DNA of 64,000 nucleotides from Alkalihalobacterium chitinilyticum (GCF_029028005.1 NZ_JAOTPO010000002.1:1-64000), one strand, 5' to 3'. Shown: positions 26,312 through 36,283, counted from the first letter of the stretch. Made by a program: numbers and translations. The notes: generated by a model from the sequence alone, not told the origin.

Positions 26312-27619
26312 ATGGCAACGAAACACGAACAAATATTGCAATATATTAATGATCTAGGAATCGGTGAAAAAATATCAGTTCGTCAAATTGCAAAAGCACT
26401 TAATGTCAGTGAAGGAACAGCCTATCGCGCCATTAAAGAAGCTGAAAATCAAGGATTTGTTTCGACGATTGAACGCGTCGGGACGATACGAATTGAAAAG
26501 AAAAAGAAAGAAAATATTGAAAAGCTAACGTTTGCTGAAGTCGTCAATATTGTAGATGGGTCGGTTCTAGGTGGACGACAAGGTCTATACAAAACATTAA
26601 ATCGCTTTGTAATCGGTGCAATGAAACTTGATGCGATGATGCGTTATGTAGACCCGGGCAACTTATTAATTGTAGGAAACAGATACCAAGTTCATAAAAT
26701 CGCTTTAGAGGCTGGAGCTGCTGTATTAATTACAGGCGGCTTTGATACAAGTGATGAAGTTATTAAATTGGCAGATGAGTTAGAGCTTCCGATTATTTCT
26801 ACAAGCTATGATACATTCACGGTAGCAACAATGATTAATCGCGCCATTTATGATCAGCTGATTAAAAAGGAAATTGTTCTTGTTGATGATATTTTAATCC
26901 CATTACAAGATACATACTATATGACGATAAATAATTCAGTTGAGAAATGGCATGAGCTCAATCAAAAAACAGGCCATAGCCGTTATCCTGTAGTAGACGA
27001 GGGGTTTAGAGTTCAAGGGATGGTCACGTCTAAAGATGTTTTAGGGGTAAACCGGTTAACGCCTATTGAGAAAGTGATGACGAAAAACCCAATAACGGTG
27101 AATGAACGAACATCCGTCGCTTCAGTAGCTCACGTAATGGTATGGGAAGCTATCGAGCAGCTTCCTGTAGTCGATCAACAACGAAAATTGATGGGGGTTA
27201 TTAGTCGTCAGGATGTTCTAAAAGCCCTTCAAATGATTCAACGTCAGCCCCATGTGGGAGAAACGATTGAGGACGTTGTGACAAGTCGTTTTTCGGATCA
27301 TTCGACTTCAGACTATTTATTGTTTCAATGTGAAGTGACACCTCAAATGACAAACCATCTTGGAACGTTATCATATGGAGTTGTTACAACGATTGTGACA
27401 GAAGCAGGCAGTAGAGCTTTACGAAAATATAAAAAGGGCGATCTTGTCGTTGAAAACGTAACCCTTTACTTTATTAAACCCGTTCAAATTGATACGACCA
27501 TTGATATTCATCCGAAAGTGCTTGAAATCGGAAGGAAGAATGGAAAAATTGATGTAGAGCTTTATCATAATGGTGAAATTGTCGGGAAAGCCTTAATGAT
27601 GGCACAGCTTCTTGACTAA
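26312..27619 (+). CDS. ytoI: YtoI: HTH, DRTGG, CBS and hotdog domain protein
   Basis: 435 residues in four parts: N-terminal winged helix (about 15-65, 'EKISVRQIAKALNVSEGTAYR'), a DRTGG-type domain (about 70-185), tandem CBS domains (about 195-310, with 'GMVTSKDVLGVNRL' and 'GVISRQDVLKALQM'), and a C-terminal thioesterase-like hotdog domain (about 320-435). CBS pairs bind adenine nucleotides, so a nucleotide-sensing regulator is plausible, but no target is established. RBS GAGGGGAT. Convergent with ytpI. Confidence 0.93.
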   Translation: MATKHEQILQYINDLGIGEKISVRQIAKALNVSEGTAYRAIKEAENQGFVSTIERVGTIRIEKKKKENIEKLTFAEVVNIVDGSVLGGRQGLYKTLNRFVIGAMKLDAMMRYVDPGNLLIVGNRYQVHKIALEAGAAVLITGGFDTSDEVIKLADELELPIISTSYDTFTVATMINRAIYDQLIKKEIVLVDDILIPLQDTYYMTINNSVEKWHELNQKTGHSRYPVVDEGFRVQGMVTSKDVLGVNRLTPIEKVMTKNPITVNERTSVASVAHVMVWEAIEQLPVVDQQRKLMGVISRQDVLKALQMIQRQPHVGETIEDVVTSRFSDHSTSDYLLFQCEVTPQMTNHLGTLSYGVVTTIVTEAGSRALRKYKKGDLVVENVTLYFIKPVQIDTTIDIHPKVLEIGRKNGKIDVELYHNGEIVGKALMMAQLLD

Positions 27620-27622
27620 AAG

Positions 27623-27748
27623 AAAAAGAGGCAGACTCCAAGTGTCTACGCTCCTCTTATGAATATATAGTTACAGAACGTACGAAAAGTACAAGTAATT
27701 ATATAGGATAGTTGAGGGCCGGGCAGGTAATGAGTCAGCCTCTTTTTT
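27623..27748. terminator. Long nested-hairpin terminator between ytoI and ytpI
   Basis: Outer arms AAAAAGAGGC (27623-27632) with GACTC (27634-27638) pair with GAGTC (27732-27736) and GCCTCTTTTT (27738-27747). Inside, TATATAGTTAC (27664-27674) pairs with GTAATTATATA (27695-27705) with one mismatch. The genome's usual terminators have the same GAGGCTGAC type of arm with only a short loop; here about 90 bp sit in the loop. Probably bidirectional between convergent genes. Confidence 0.7.
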
Positions 27749-27750
27749 TC

Positions 27751-28050
27751 TTATTTTGCTTTTCGCTCTTCAATGACTTGGGGAAGATAATGTTTATAGT
27801 TCTGCAATCCAAAGTACGCATTAGCAGCACCTAATAAAGCAAAGATAATACCAATAATAATATCTACTGTACTTCTAGGAAACACAAGTAGATTAAGACC
27901 GAAGAAAATGAGAAATGAACCTAGTGCAATATTCGCTCGAGTTTGTTGCCACTTTTTCTCAATTTCAGCTGACGTGCGCCAGAACTTTATTTTAAAATAA
28001 ATAAAGAATGCGAGCGAGATAACAATTAATATAAGCAATGATTGTGTCAT
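27751..28050 (-). CDS. ytpI: YtpI-like membrane protein
   Basis: 99 residues with three predicted membrane helices: about 5-20, 44-60 ('LGSFLIFFGLNLLVF') and 63-84 ('TVDIIIGIIFALLGAANAYF'). A basic segment (WRTSAEIEKKWQQTRAN) lies between the first two, and the tail is hydrophilic. The orthologue in the ytoI-ytpI-nrnA block of B. subtilis is of unknown function. RBS AAGGAGG on the minus strand. Confidence 0.88.
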   Translation of the reverse strand: MTQSLLILIVISLAFFIYFKIKFWRTSAEIEKKWQQTRANIALGSFLIFFGLNLLVFPRSTVDIIIGIIFALLGAANAYFGLQNYKHYLPQVIEERKAK

Positions 28051-28153
28051 GTAGTAAGGACCTCCTTAAGCTTTGCGTCCATGAGTGGACAAGCACATTA
28101 CATATTTTATCGTGAAAAGTCTAAGAAATCTAGTTATCAAAGGAGAATGACAA

Positions 28154-29101
28154 GTGATTGAAACAATTTTAAATAAGATCGAGGAATACGAAACGATTAT
28201 CATTCATCGCCATGAACGCCCAGATCCGGATGCGATCGGCTCACAATCCGGTTTAGCAGAGTTGATTAAATCTACCTATTCGATGAAAAAAGTTTATGTT
28301 GTCGGTGAAGAAGAACCATCATTACGTTTTCTTTCCACAATGGATGAAATTACAGACTCTACATATGAAGGAGCTCTCGTTATTGTATGTGATACGGCGA
28401 ACACAGAGAGAATTAGCGACCAGCGTTATAGTAAAGGCGACTTTCTTATAAAGATCGATCACCATCCAAATGAGGACCCTTATGGCGATATCGTTTGGGT
28501 GGATACTGAAGCAAGTTCAGTTAGTGAAATGATTGTCGACTTATACTTGGAAGGTAAGAAAAGAGGCTTTAGCCTCTCAGATAAGGGAGCTCTCGTATTA
28601 TACGCTGGACTGGTCGGGGATACAGGACGATTCCGATATCCCAATACAACGACGAAAACCCATCAGTACACGGGTGAGCTGTTGAAGTTTAACATTGATC
28701 AAAGTGAATTTTATTCGCAATTTTATAAGAAGGATTTAAAAATGACGCGGCTAGAAGGGTACATTTTTCAGCATTTTGAAGTGAATGAATACGGTCTGGG
28801 TGTCATGAACCTTACATCAGACATTCTTAAACAATTTAATGTTACCGCTAATGAATCCTCGCAACTAGTAAACTGCTTCAGTGACGTGGAAGGTCTGAAA
28901 GCTTGGGTGTTTTTTGTAGAAGATGAAGATAGTGAGGATATACGGGTGCGCTTACGATCTAAAGGCCCGCATATTAATCAAATAGCACAAAAGTATCGCG
29001 GGGGTGGTCACCCAATGGCGTCCGGAGCAAAAGCAAAAGATTGGGAAGAGACGAAGAGCATTGTTGCAGATTTACATGAAGCTTGTAGAAGCTATCAATA
29101 G
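28154..29101 (+). CDS. nrnA: Oligoribonuclease NrnA (nanoRNase / pAp phosphatase)
   Basis: DHH/DHHA1 phosphoesterase that degrades RNA of 2-5 nucleotides and dephosphorylates pAp to AMP. 315 residues. DHH-domain motifs 'HERPDPDAIGSQ' (19-30), 'VCDTANTERI' (about 78-87), 'IDHHPNED' (about 102-109) and the DHHA1 'RGGGHPMASGA' (about 284-294) are all present. Corresponds to B. subtilis ytqI. GTG start with AAAGGAGAA upstream. Confidence 0.97.
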   Translation: MIETILNKIEEYETIIIHRHERPDPDAIGSQSGLAELIKSTYSMKKVYVVGEEEPSLRFLSTMDEITDSTYEGALVIVCDTANTERISDQRYSKGDFLIKIDHHPNEDPYGDIVWVDTEASSVSEMIVDLYLEGKKRGFSLSDKGALVLYAGLVGDTGRFRYPNTTTKTHQYTGELLKFNIDQSEFYSQFYKKDLKMTRLEGYIFQHFEVNEYGLGVMNLTSDILKQFNVTANESSQLVNCFSDVEGLKAWVFFVEDEDSEDIRVRLRSKGPHINQIAQKYRGGGHPMASGAKAKDWEETKSIVADLHEACRSYQ

Positions 29102-29265
29102 AATTTATGTTTGATAAGCGAAGATATAGAGTTTATTTTTCCCTTTAACTGGAATAATCACGATCTAAAGCGGGATTAAGGTGCGAGTGCGAGCACACTA
29201 AGAAATCACACGGAAGTTGAAACAGGATCAAGCATAACACGAGAGCAAAACGCTTCCTAATAGAA

Positions 29266-29317
29266 GAGAGGCTATCCAAAAAATTCACCAGTCAGTGATA
29301 CTTTAGGATAGCCTCTC
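29266..29317. terminator. Stable hairpin between nrnA and the 69-aa gene
   Basis: Perfect 12-bp stem GAGAGGCTATCC (29266-29277) / GGATAGCCTCTC (29306-29317) with a 28-base loop, between convergent genes. There is no strong T-run on either side (CTTG / TTCTATT), so it may be a weak terminator or an mRNA 3' stabiliser. Confidence 0.65.
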
Positions 29318-29324
29318 CTTGAAA

Positions 29325-29534
29325 TTAATCTTTTTTGTTGGCTGGAATAAACCATGAACCCATTTCAGTAACGTCTTCGTAAACATCAATACCTTCTTTA
29401 GCAAGTTGTTTTTTTATCATTTCGGTTACTTCTTTAGATTCTGCGAAAGCAGAATAGCCAGCTTTCAACTTTTCAACTTTCTTTAAAGCCATTTCTTTTC
29501 GGTTAATCACCATTTCTTTTCCCGTAACATCCAT
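29325..29534 (-). CDS. Small conserved hypothetical protein (69 aa)
   Basis: Soluble, basic, helical: 'MALKKVEKLKAGYSAFAESKEVTEMIKKQLAKEG' (in two parts), ending in 'MGSWFIPANKKD'. The ATG at 29534 is chosen because AGGAGG (29550-29545, minus strand) stands at an ideal distance; the longer reading from 29555 has no RBS. Not recognised with certainty. It lies beside the ytrH-ytrI pair and might be sporulation-linked. Confidence 0.7.
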   Translation of the reverse strand: MDVTGKEMVINRKEMALKKVEKLKAGYSAFAESKEVTEMIKKQLAKEGIDVYEDVTEMGSWFIPANKKD

Positions 29535-29704
29535 GGTAAAGCACCTCCTAGGCATTGGAGTAATTTGTACGATGAGACAAATATGCTAAATATATTATAA
29601 CGGAAAAAGCTCGGAAATGAGAGTGTTTTGAAAGTATTTTTTGCAAATCGTTAAAACATGCGATTAAATATGGCTATAAACGAACGGTGCGCAGTTGAAA
29701 ATAA

Positions 29705-30208
29705 TCAAAGCACCCGCTCAATCTTCACATACAGCTTCAAGGTTGTGTATAAGTAGACTTGGTCAACTTTTAGTTTGTACCGACCATCACCAATTTGAAA
29801 TACAGTATTTTCTAGCGTTTTGATCATCAGTTCATTTGTTGAGGCAACCGTAGCGATATCTTTTCCTTTGAGAAAGCGAAGTTCATTTAATCCTTTTTGT
29901 TTAAGCTCATATAATGTCAACTCGCTCAACTTTACTTGTTTTTCATTAGTAAAGTACATTTCTAGCTCTTGGATCGTCAGCCTTTTTTCATTTTCCTCAT
30001 TCAGCTTTTTTTCTACACTCCGTAACGTTTCAATGTCTTTGTTTAAATTTTCAATTGTAATTTGCTGCTTTTTAATTTCACTTACTAATGTTTCATTTAT
30101 AGTGCCGAATTCATAAACAAAGAACACCCAGCCGATAATCATACCGATTATCACACCTGCAAAAAAGCGCTGCCAGCCCGGTCTTTTATAATAAGGAGGG
30201 ACTCTCAT
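29705..30208 (-). CDS. ytrI: Sporulation membrane protein YtrI
   Basis: 167 residues: a cytoplasmic basic start (RVPPYYKRPGWQRF), one membrane helix (about 13-33), a coiled coil (about 40-75, 'KKQQITIENLNKDIETLRS') and a C-terminal globular part. B. subtilis YtrI, with YtrH, is a sigma-E-dependent mother-cell protein required for efficient sporulation. The start overlaps the ytrH stop (ATGA), so the two are coupled. RBS AAGGAGGGAC on the minus strand. Confidence 0.92.
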   Translation of the reverse strand: MRVPPYYKRPGWQRFFAGVIIGMIIGWVFFVYEFGTINETLVSEIKKQQITIENLNKDIETLRSVEKKLNEENEKRLTIQELEMYFTNEKQVKLSELTLYELKQKGLNELRFLKGKDIATVASTNELMIKTLENTVFQIGDGRYKLKVDQVYLYTTLKLYVKIERVL

Positions 30209-30537
30209 GAAGCACTACTCTGAGTCAGCCAGTGAATAATTGTTGTTCCTGCTTGAGCACCGCACAAGGCAGCAAAAATCATGAATAGCGTTTTAAAAAT
30301 ATCATCGTGTGTACCTTGAAACAATCCTCGCTCTAAACTCGTAAACGCATCAAAAGTTCCACCAATGGCGGCAACAATCGCCCAAATCTTTAAGCTTGCA
30401 GCTAGTTCACTAATTTTTTGTAACGGTGGTTCCCCAATTAAAAAAGCACTTATACCTCCAATGATTGCTCCTCCAATGATTACACCGAAAGCGACAAAGA
30501 AGTCAACGACGAGAGTAGCAGCAAAATTTCGGTCCAT
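30205..30537 (-). CDS. ytrH: Sporulation membrane protein YtrH
   Basis: 110 residues, three hydrophobic helices (about 8-35, 50-62 and 82-100), with 'AIIGGISAFLIGEPPLQKISELA' and 'AIGGTFDAFTSLERGLF' typical of YtrH. First gene of the ytrH-ytrI unit. A sigma-E promoter would be expected upstream of 30537, but I did not identify one with confidence. RBS AAAGGAGAGG on the minus strand. Confidence 0.93.
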   Translation of the reverse strand: MDRNFAATLVVDFFVAFGVIIGGAIIGGISAFLIGEPPLQKISELAASLKIWAIVAAIGGTFDAFTSLERGLFQGTHDDIFKTLFMIFAALCGAQAGTTIIHWLTQSSAS

Positions 30538-30779
30538 AAAGAACCTCTCCTTTATCTATACTAGTTAATTTCCTCTTTACATGTATAGCTCGTCTGAACG
30601 AATAATATGCTTGTTTTTTCCTTTGTGTTTATGCGTAGTATAATAAAAATGGAGAATAGAAGAAGAAAATAATAATTGATTGCCATACAGTAAGTGGATG
30701 ATCCAAAAGATGATGCTGTTAGTAAAAGAGACAAAGGCATACGAATGGAAACATCCTATATAAAAGGGAGAGAAAACAG

Positions 30780-33700
30780 ATGAGTTTTGTACATCTGCAT
30801 TTACATACTGAGTACAGTTTATTAAAAGGAACTTGCCGTATCCGTGAAGTGGTTCACCGTGCTAAAGAAATTGGTTTTACAGCACTTGCGATTACTGACG
30901 AGAATGTTCTTTTTGGTGTAATTCCTTTTTATAAGGCTTGTCTTGAAGAAGGGATTAAACCAATCATAGGATTAGAATTGAAAGTAACGAATGACGGGGG
31001 AAAAAATGTCTTTCCTTTCTTGTTATATGCCAAAAATGAAGCAGGGTATCGACAATTGATTTCTCTTTCCACCATAGCGAATCAATCCGATACAGCTCTA
31101 GTAGACTTGGAAACGGTCCTTAAGTTTAGTGATGATGTAATTATCGTTATTGGTTATGAAGGCGGGTTGGTACTAGATGCGATTCATTCGAATCATTACG
31201 AACAAGTTCAAAGTTATATCTCTAAGTTAACGTCCCAGATGAATTTAGATGATTTGTATATTGAACTGCAAATTCACCAGCGGGAAGACTTAGTCACGAT
31301 GAATAAGCTGGTTCAACTTGCTCACTCATTAAAAATTGAGGTCGTCGCTTCTAACCATGTCTATTTTACAAATCAAGATCAGCTATTAGGTTTTCAAATT
31401 GTTAATAGTATTCGAAATGGACAATGGCTGGAGGAAGAAAGTCGACATGAACAATATTATTTGAAATCACAAGAAGAAATGGAACAGCTTTTCAAGAAGT
31501 ATCCGAGTTTTCTATCCAATACATTAAAAATAGCTGAGCGCTGTTCACTTTCACTTAACCTAGGAAATATCCATCTTCCAAAGTTCCCGTTAAGTTCAAA
31601 CGATACGAGCGATCATTACTTGTCTGATATTTGCCATAACCAGCTCAGACTTAAATATCAAGAGGTGACAGAACCAATAAGAGAAAGATTAAGATACGAA
31701 CTTCAAGTCATCTCAAAGATGGGCTTTAGTGATTATTTCTTAATCGTTTGGGATTTTATGAAGTTTGCTAGAGAAGAAGGAATGATTACAGGTCCAGGCC
31801 GTGGGTCAGCTGCTGGTTCATTGGTCGCTTACCTTTTAGATATTACAAAGATTGATCCTATTCAATACGGACTTTTATTTGAACGGTTTTTAAATCCGGA
31901 ACGAGTAACGATGCCTGATATTGATATCGATTTTCCGGATCATCGTCGCGATGAAGTCATCGAATATGTCCGGCAAAAATATGGCGAAAAACATGTAGCG
32001 CAAATTATTACGTTCGGGACATTGGCTGCTAGGGCTGCAATTCGTGATGTCGGCCGGGTGCTGGGTGTCGATACAAGAGTCGTTGATAAAGTCGCTAAAC
32101 TACTACCTAATACACCTGGAATCAAGCTCGAACACGCATTAACAGACAATAAGAGATTACAGTCGGTATTGGAAGATACACCTGAAGCCCAAAAATTATA
32201 CGATGCTGCATTATTAGTTGAAGGTTTACCTCGCCACACATCAACTCATGCTGCAGGTGTAGTGATGAGTTCAACGCCACTGACGGATCATGTCCCGCTC
32301 CTAATTGAGGAAGACAGGGCATCATTAACCCAATATCCAATGGATATTTTAGAGGAAATTGGCTTATTAAAAATGGATTTTCTCGGTCTTAGAAATTTAA
32401 CGCTTTTAGAACAAATTGTTTATGCCATTCATAGAAGTACAGGTGTACACATAGAGTTAGATGCATTGCCTTTAGATGATCGAAAGACGTTTGAGCTTCT
32501 GTCTCGAGGAGAAACGACGGGAATATTCCAGCTAGAGTCTCAAGGCATGCGAAGAGTTTTACAACAACTCCAGCCTACTGAATTTGAAGATATCGTCGCT
32601 GTTAATGCCCTTTATCGTCCGGGTCCAATGGAATTTATCGGGACGTATATTGATGGTAAACATCAAAAGCGTAAAGTGACTTATCCGCACCCTGACTTAG
32701 AACCTATCTTAAAGCCAACGTACGGAGTAATCGTTTATCAGGAGCAAATTATGCAGATTGCCGCAACGATGGCAGGTTTCTCTCTAGGAGAAGCGGATTT
32801 ATTAAGAAGGGCGGTAAGTAAGAAAAAGCGGGAAGTTTTAGAAGAACAAAGGTTTCATTTCGTAAGTGGAGCAAAAGAACAAGGATATGAAGAAGCGAGT
32901 GCGAACGACGTCTATAACATGATTGTTCGATTTGCTAATTATGGATTTAACCGCAGTCATGCGGTGGCCTATAGTATGATTGCCTATCAGTTGGCTTATT
33001 TAAAAGCTAATTTCCCTAAACCGTTTTATGCTGCTTTGTTTTCGAGTGTTATTTTTCATCAAGAAAAGCTTAGCCAATATATCGCAGAAGCCAAAAATCA
33101 TGGAATTACTATTTCACCACCTCATATTAATTATAGTTTTTATCCTTTTTCTTTAGAAGAACAGGGGATTCGCTTTGGATTTGCACCGATTAGGCACGTT
33201 GGAGAAAAAGCTGCGTTAGAAATCGTTAAGCAAAGGATGAGAAAAGAGTTCAAAGACTTATTTGATTTTTGTGCCCGAGTAGACACCCGTATTGTTACGA
33301 AACGAGCGTTGGAGGCTTTAATTGTTGCTGGCTGCTTTGATGAATTTGGCTATCACCGCGCACAACTACTAGCAACATTAGATGATGCGATGGAGTACGG
33401 AGACGAAATAAGGAAAAATCAAACGACGGATGGACAATTATTTTCTATGCAACTCGATCCACCTCATTATTATTCGGTTCCGCCGTTTAGCGAAGAAGAA
33501 CTTCTCCGCTTTGAAAAAGAGATGACAGGGATGTATCTTTCAGGTCATCCAATCGAAATTTACAGTAAGGTGTTGAAATCCTATAATCGAATAACGAGCA
33601 GACAAATCATAGTGAAAGAAAAGGGAACGAAGCATATTTTGGCAGGCTTTTTGCAAAGTGTAAGAATAGTAAAAACGAAGAAAGGGGAAGAAATGGGATT

Positions 33701-34124
33701 TATTCGCCTTCAAGATGAAGAAGGTGAAGCAGAAATCGTTATATTCCCTCAAGTTTGGAAACACTATAAACAAATTATGAAAGAAAAAGAATTAATTCTT
33801 GTCGAGGTGTTAGTAGAAGAAAGACAAGAAAGAAGATCATTTATTGGACAACACCTAGCTTTAATAACAGAGTTAAAAGAAAAACCGAAACAAACAAGAA
33901 TTTTTCTGCGTATCCAAGAGAAGTATGAGAATAAGGCAGTCTTGGAAAAGGTGAAAAATATTCTCTTAACTAATCAAGGAGAAGCGCAAGTCATTCTTTT
34001 TTACGAGAAAACAAATAAAAAAGTGATTTTAGCCGACCAGTATTCGATTACTAGTACAGGTGATGCGATTGGACAGCTACAGGAAATTTTAGGTACAAAA
34101 AATGTTGTTATAAAAAGCGAATAA
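30780..34124 (+). CDS. dnaE: DNA polymerase III alpha subunit DnaE
   Basis: 1114 residues, C-family polymerase of the DnaE type (the lagging-strand/initiation polymerase of Firmicutes, distinct from PolC). PHP domain at the N-terminus (HLHLHTEYSLLKG, 5-17), polymerase catalytic aspartates in 'MPDIDIDFPDHRR' (about 379-391), a helix-hairpin-helix region (about 850-900) and a C-terminal OB-fold/tau-binding part. Intact, with the malic enzyme gene 121 bp downstream, as in B. subtilis. RBS AAAGGGAGA. Confidence 0.97.
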   Translation: MSFVHLHLHTEYSLLKGTCRIREVVHRAKEIGFTALAITDENVLFGVIPFYKACLEEGIKPIIGLELKVTNDGGKNVFPFLLYAKNEAGYRQLISLSTIANQSDTALVDLETVLKFSDDVIIVIGYEGGLVLDAIHSNHYEQVQSYISKLTSQMNLDDLYIELQIHQREDLVTMNKLVQLAHSLKIEVVASNHVYFTNQDQLLGFQIVNSIRNGQWLEEESRHEQYYLKSQEEMEQLFKKYPSFLSNTLKIAERCSLSLNLGNIHLPKFPLSSNDTSDHYLSDICHNQLRLKYQEVTEPIRERLRYELQVISKMGFSDYFLIVWDFMKFAREEGMITGPGRGSAAGSLVAYLLDITKIDPIQYGLLFERFLNPERVTMPDIDIDFPDHRRDEVIEYVRQKYGEKHVAQIITFGTLAARAAIRDVGRVLGVDTRVVDKVAKLLPNTPGIKLEHALTDNKRLQSVLEDTPEAQKLYDAALLVEGLPRHTSTHAAGVVMSSTPLTDHVPLLIEEDRASLTQYPMDILEEIGLLKMDFLGLRNLTLLEQIVYAIHRSTGVHIELDALPLDDRKTFELLSRGETTGIFQLESQGMRRVLQQLQPTEFEDIVAVNALYRPGPMEFIGTYIDGKHQKRKVTYPHPDLEPILKPTYGVIVYQEQIMQIAATMAGFSLGEADLLRRAVSKKKREVLEEQRFHFVSGAKEQGYEEASANDVYNMIVRFANYGFNRSHAVAYSMIAYQLAYLKANFPKPFYAALFSSVIFHQEKLSQYIAEAKNHGITISPPHINYSFYPFSLEEQGIRFGFAPIRHVGEKAALEIVKQRMRKEFKDLFDFCARVDTRIVTKRALEALIVAGCFDEFGYHRAQLLATLDDAMEYGDEIRKNQTTDGQLFSMQLDPPHYYSVPPFSEEELLRFEKEMTGMYLSGHPIEIYSKVLKSYNRITSRQIIVKEKGTKHILAGFLQSVRIVKTKKGEEMGFIRLQDEEGEAEIVIFPQVWKHYKQIMKEKELILVEVLVEERQERRSFIGQHLALITELKEKPKQTRIFLRIQEKYENKAVLEKVKNILLTNQGEAQVILFYEKTNKKVILADQYSITSTGDAIGQLQEILGTKNVVIKSE

Positions 34125-34245
34125 GTAGTGTAACGGTTTATTGGTTCTGGTATAATGTAGTCAGTTTGTTAGTGGTCAGACCAGTAAAAACATTGAAAAT
34201 TTTACTGGATTGCCAATAGGTAGAGAGAGAAGGGAGAGAATGCAC

Positions 34246-35478
34246 ATGTCGACACTCAGAGAAGAAGCCCTACATATGCATCGAATAAATCAAGGAAAGT
34301 TAGAGTCAAAATCAAAGGTCGCCGTTCGAAATGCGGAAGATTTAAGTCTTGCTTATTCCCCTGGAGTAGCTGAACCGTGTAAAGAAATTTTTGATAACGT
34401 GGAAAACGTTTATGAATACACGATGAAAGGTAATATGGTTGCTGTTGTTTCAGATGGTACAGCCGTTTTAGGATTAGGAAATATCGGTCCGGAAGCCGCA
34501 TTACCTGTAATGGAAGGAAAAGCGGTTTTATTTAAGTCTTTTGCTGGAGTAGATGCGTTTCCAATCTGCTTAAAGACGAATGATGTAGAGAAAATTATCG
34601 AAACGGTTAAGCTTCTTGAACCGACATTTGGCGGGGTCAACCTAGAAGATATTGCAGCACCTAATTGTTTCGTTATTGAAGAACGTTTAAAGAGAGAGAC
34701 AAACATTCCAATATTTCATGATGACCAGCATGGAACAGCAATTGTTACATTAGCCGGTTTAATCAACGCATTAAAACTATCAGGGAAGAAAATGGCCCAG
34801 ATAAAAGTAGTAGCCAATGGTGCAGGGGCAGCTGGAATTGCCATTATTAAATTAATGCATAGCATGGGTGTCCGCGACATCATTATGTGTGACTCAAAAG
34901 GTGCAATTTATGAAGGCCGTCCATACGGTATGAATGACGTGAAAGCTGAAGTCGCTAAATTTACAAACCGTGAACAAAAAGAAGGCAGCTTAGAAGATGT
35001 GATTAAAGGAACTGACGTATTTATCGGTGTATCCGTAGCAGGTGCACTTACGAAAGAAATGATTGAAAGTATGAATGATGAGCCTACCATTTTTGCCATG
35101 GCCAACCCAGTTCCAGAAATTATGCCAGAAGAAGCAAAAGCCGCTGGAGCAAAAGTAATTGGTACAGGCCGTTCAGACTTTCCAAACCAAGTGAATAATG
35201 TTTTAGCGTTCCCGGGTATTTTCCGTGGTGCTTTAGATGTTCGTGCAACTCACATAAACGAAGAAATGAAAGTAGCTGCAGTAGAAGCGATTGCAAGCTT
35301 AGTTAGTGATGAAGAGTTAAATGAAGATTATGTCATTCCAGCCCCATTTGATCCGAGAGTAGCACCGGCTGTAGCTGCAGCTGTAGCGAAAGCAGCAATG
35401 GAAACAGGGGTAGCACGGAAGAAGGTCGACCCAGAACAAGTTGCAGAAAAAACGAGAAAACTTGCGGTTATTGAATAG
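34246..35478 (+). CDS. NAD(P)-dependent malic enzyme (YtsJ/MaeB type)
   Basis: Oxidative decarboxylation of malate to pyruvate, mainly for NADPH supply. 410 residues from the ATG at 34246, the same length as B. subtilis YtsJ. 'SLAYSPGVAEPC' (about 36-47) and 'FHDDQHGTAIVTLAGL' (about 149-164) carry the metal and substrate residues. The Rossmann 'VANGAGAAGIAIIKLM' follows at about 187-202. The ATG at 34246 has AGGGAGAG at 34231-34238 with a spacing of 7; the in-frame ATG at 34240 is too close. Confidence 0.95.
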   Translation: MSTLREEALHMHRINQGKLESKSKVAVRNAEDLSLAYSPGVAEPCKEIFDNVENVYEYTMKGNMVAVVSDGTAVLGLGNIGPEAALPVMEGKAVLFKSFAGVDAFPICLKTNDVEKIIETVKLLEPTFGGVNLEDIAAPNCFVIEERLKRETNIPIFHDDQHGTAIVTLAGLINALKLSGKKMAQIKVVANGAGAAGIAIIKLMHSMGVRDIIMCDSKGAIYEGRPYGMNDVKAEVAKFTNREQKEGSLEDVIKGTDVFIGVSVAGALTKEMIESMNDEPTIFAMANPVPEIMPEEAKAAGAKVIGTGRSDFPNQVNNVLAFPGIFRGALDVRATHINEEMKVAAVEAIASLVSDEELNEDYVIPAPFDPRVAPAVAAAVAKAAMETGVARKKVDPEQVAEKTRKLAVIE

Positions 35479-35502
35479 TTTAAGAAAAAGGATGTGAGTC
35501 TA

Positions 35503-36168
35503 GTGGCTAACGACCATCCGAAAGTGTATATAGAGATCATTAAACAACTAAATCAAATTATTCGAAACGACCAATTAAAAAGCGGAGACCGCCTCCCATC
35601 TGAGCGTGAGTTAAGTGAGCGTCTTCAGGTGGGACGTTCTTCTGTAAGAGAAGCTTTTCGTGCACTTGAATTACTAGAGCTGATTGAAACGCGTCGAGGA
35701 GAAGGAACGTTTATTAAAAAAGTAGGAAGTCATCGATTAGTAGAAATTATCTTATCTTTTATATTAAATGATGATAGTGCTAGAGAAGATTTGGCTGAGA
35801 CAAGGAAGATCGTTGAAGTTGAAGCTTTACGCTTAGCATGCCAACGTATTACAGATGAGCAACTTGTTAGATTAAAAGAACTGATTGAGAAATCAAAAAA
35901 TGAATGGAGTCATGGTGATTTTCCTGTTGAAGAAGACTACTTATTCCATAAAACAATTGTAGAAGCTTGTCATAACGTTCTCATGTTAAATTTATGGATG
36001 CCGTTAGTAGAGTATAACAAAGTGTCTATTCGGGAATCACTGGCTCGTGAAGGAAGACCTGATGCATCAATTGCTGAACACGAAGAAATAATTGAAGCAT
36101 TGTCGAGAAAGAACGAAGAAGACGCTGTCAAAGCTTTAGAAAAACACTTGGAAAACAGTCGATTTTAA
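35503..36168 (+). CDS. GntR-family regulator, FadR (FCD) subfamily
   Basis: 221 residues. N-terminal winged helix (about 8-75: 'GDRLPSERELSERLQVGRSSVREAF', in two parts, then 'RRGEGTFI'), C-terminal FCD all-helical effector domain (about 85-210) with metal-ligand candidates in 'DYLFHKTIVEA' and 'HEEIIEAL'. It lies 24 bp after the malic enzyme gene and 115 bp before accD, so it may regulate carboxylic-acid or fatty-acid metabolism locally. The ligand is unknown. Start at GTG 35503, where AAGGAT is 9 bp upstream; GTG 35494 leaves no spacing. B. subtilis lacks it here. Confidence 0.88.
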   Translation: MANDHPKVYIEIIKQLNQIIRNDQLKSGDRLPSERELSERLQVGRSSVREAFRALELLELIETRRGEGTFIKKVGSHRLVEIILSFILNDDSAREDLAETRKIVEVEALRLACQRITDEQLVRLKELIEKSKNEWSHGDFPVEEDYLFHKTIVEACHNVLMLNLWMPLVEYNKVSIRESLAREGRPDASIAEHEEIIEALSRKNEEDAVKALEKHLENSRF

Positions 36169-36283
36169 TCGTTTTTTCACGAACGATTCATCAGGCCGTT
36201 TATTGCGATTAAAGAAATTAGTATGATATGATAATGTAAAATTTTGATAGAAAAATTATCTCTAGTTAGAGAGAGGTGTCATT

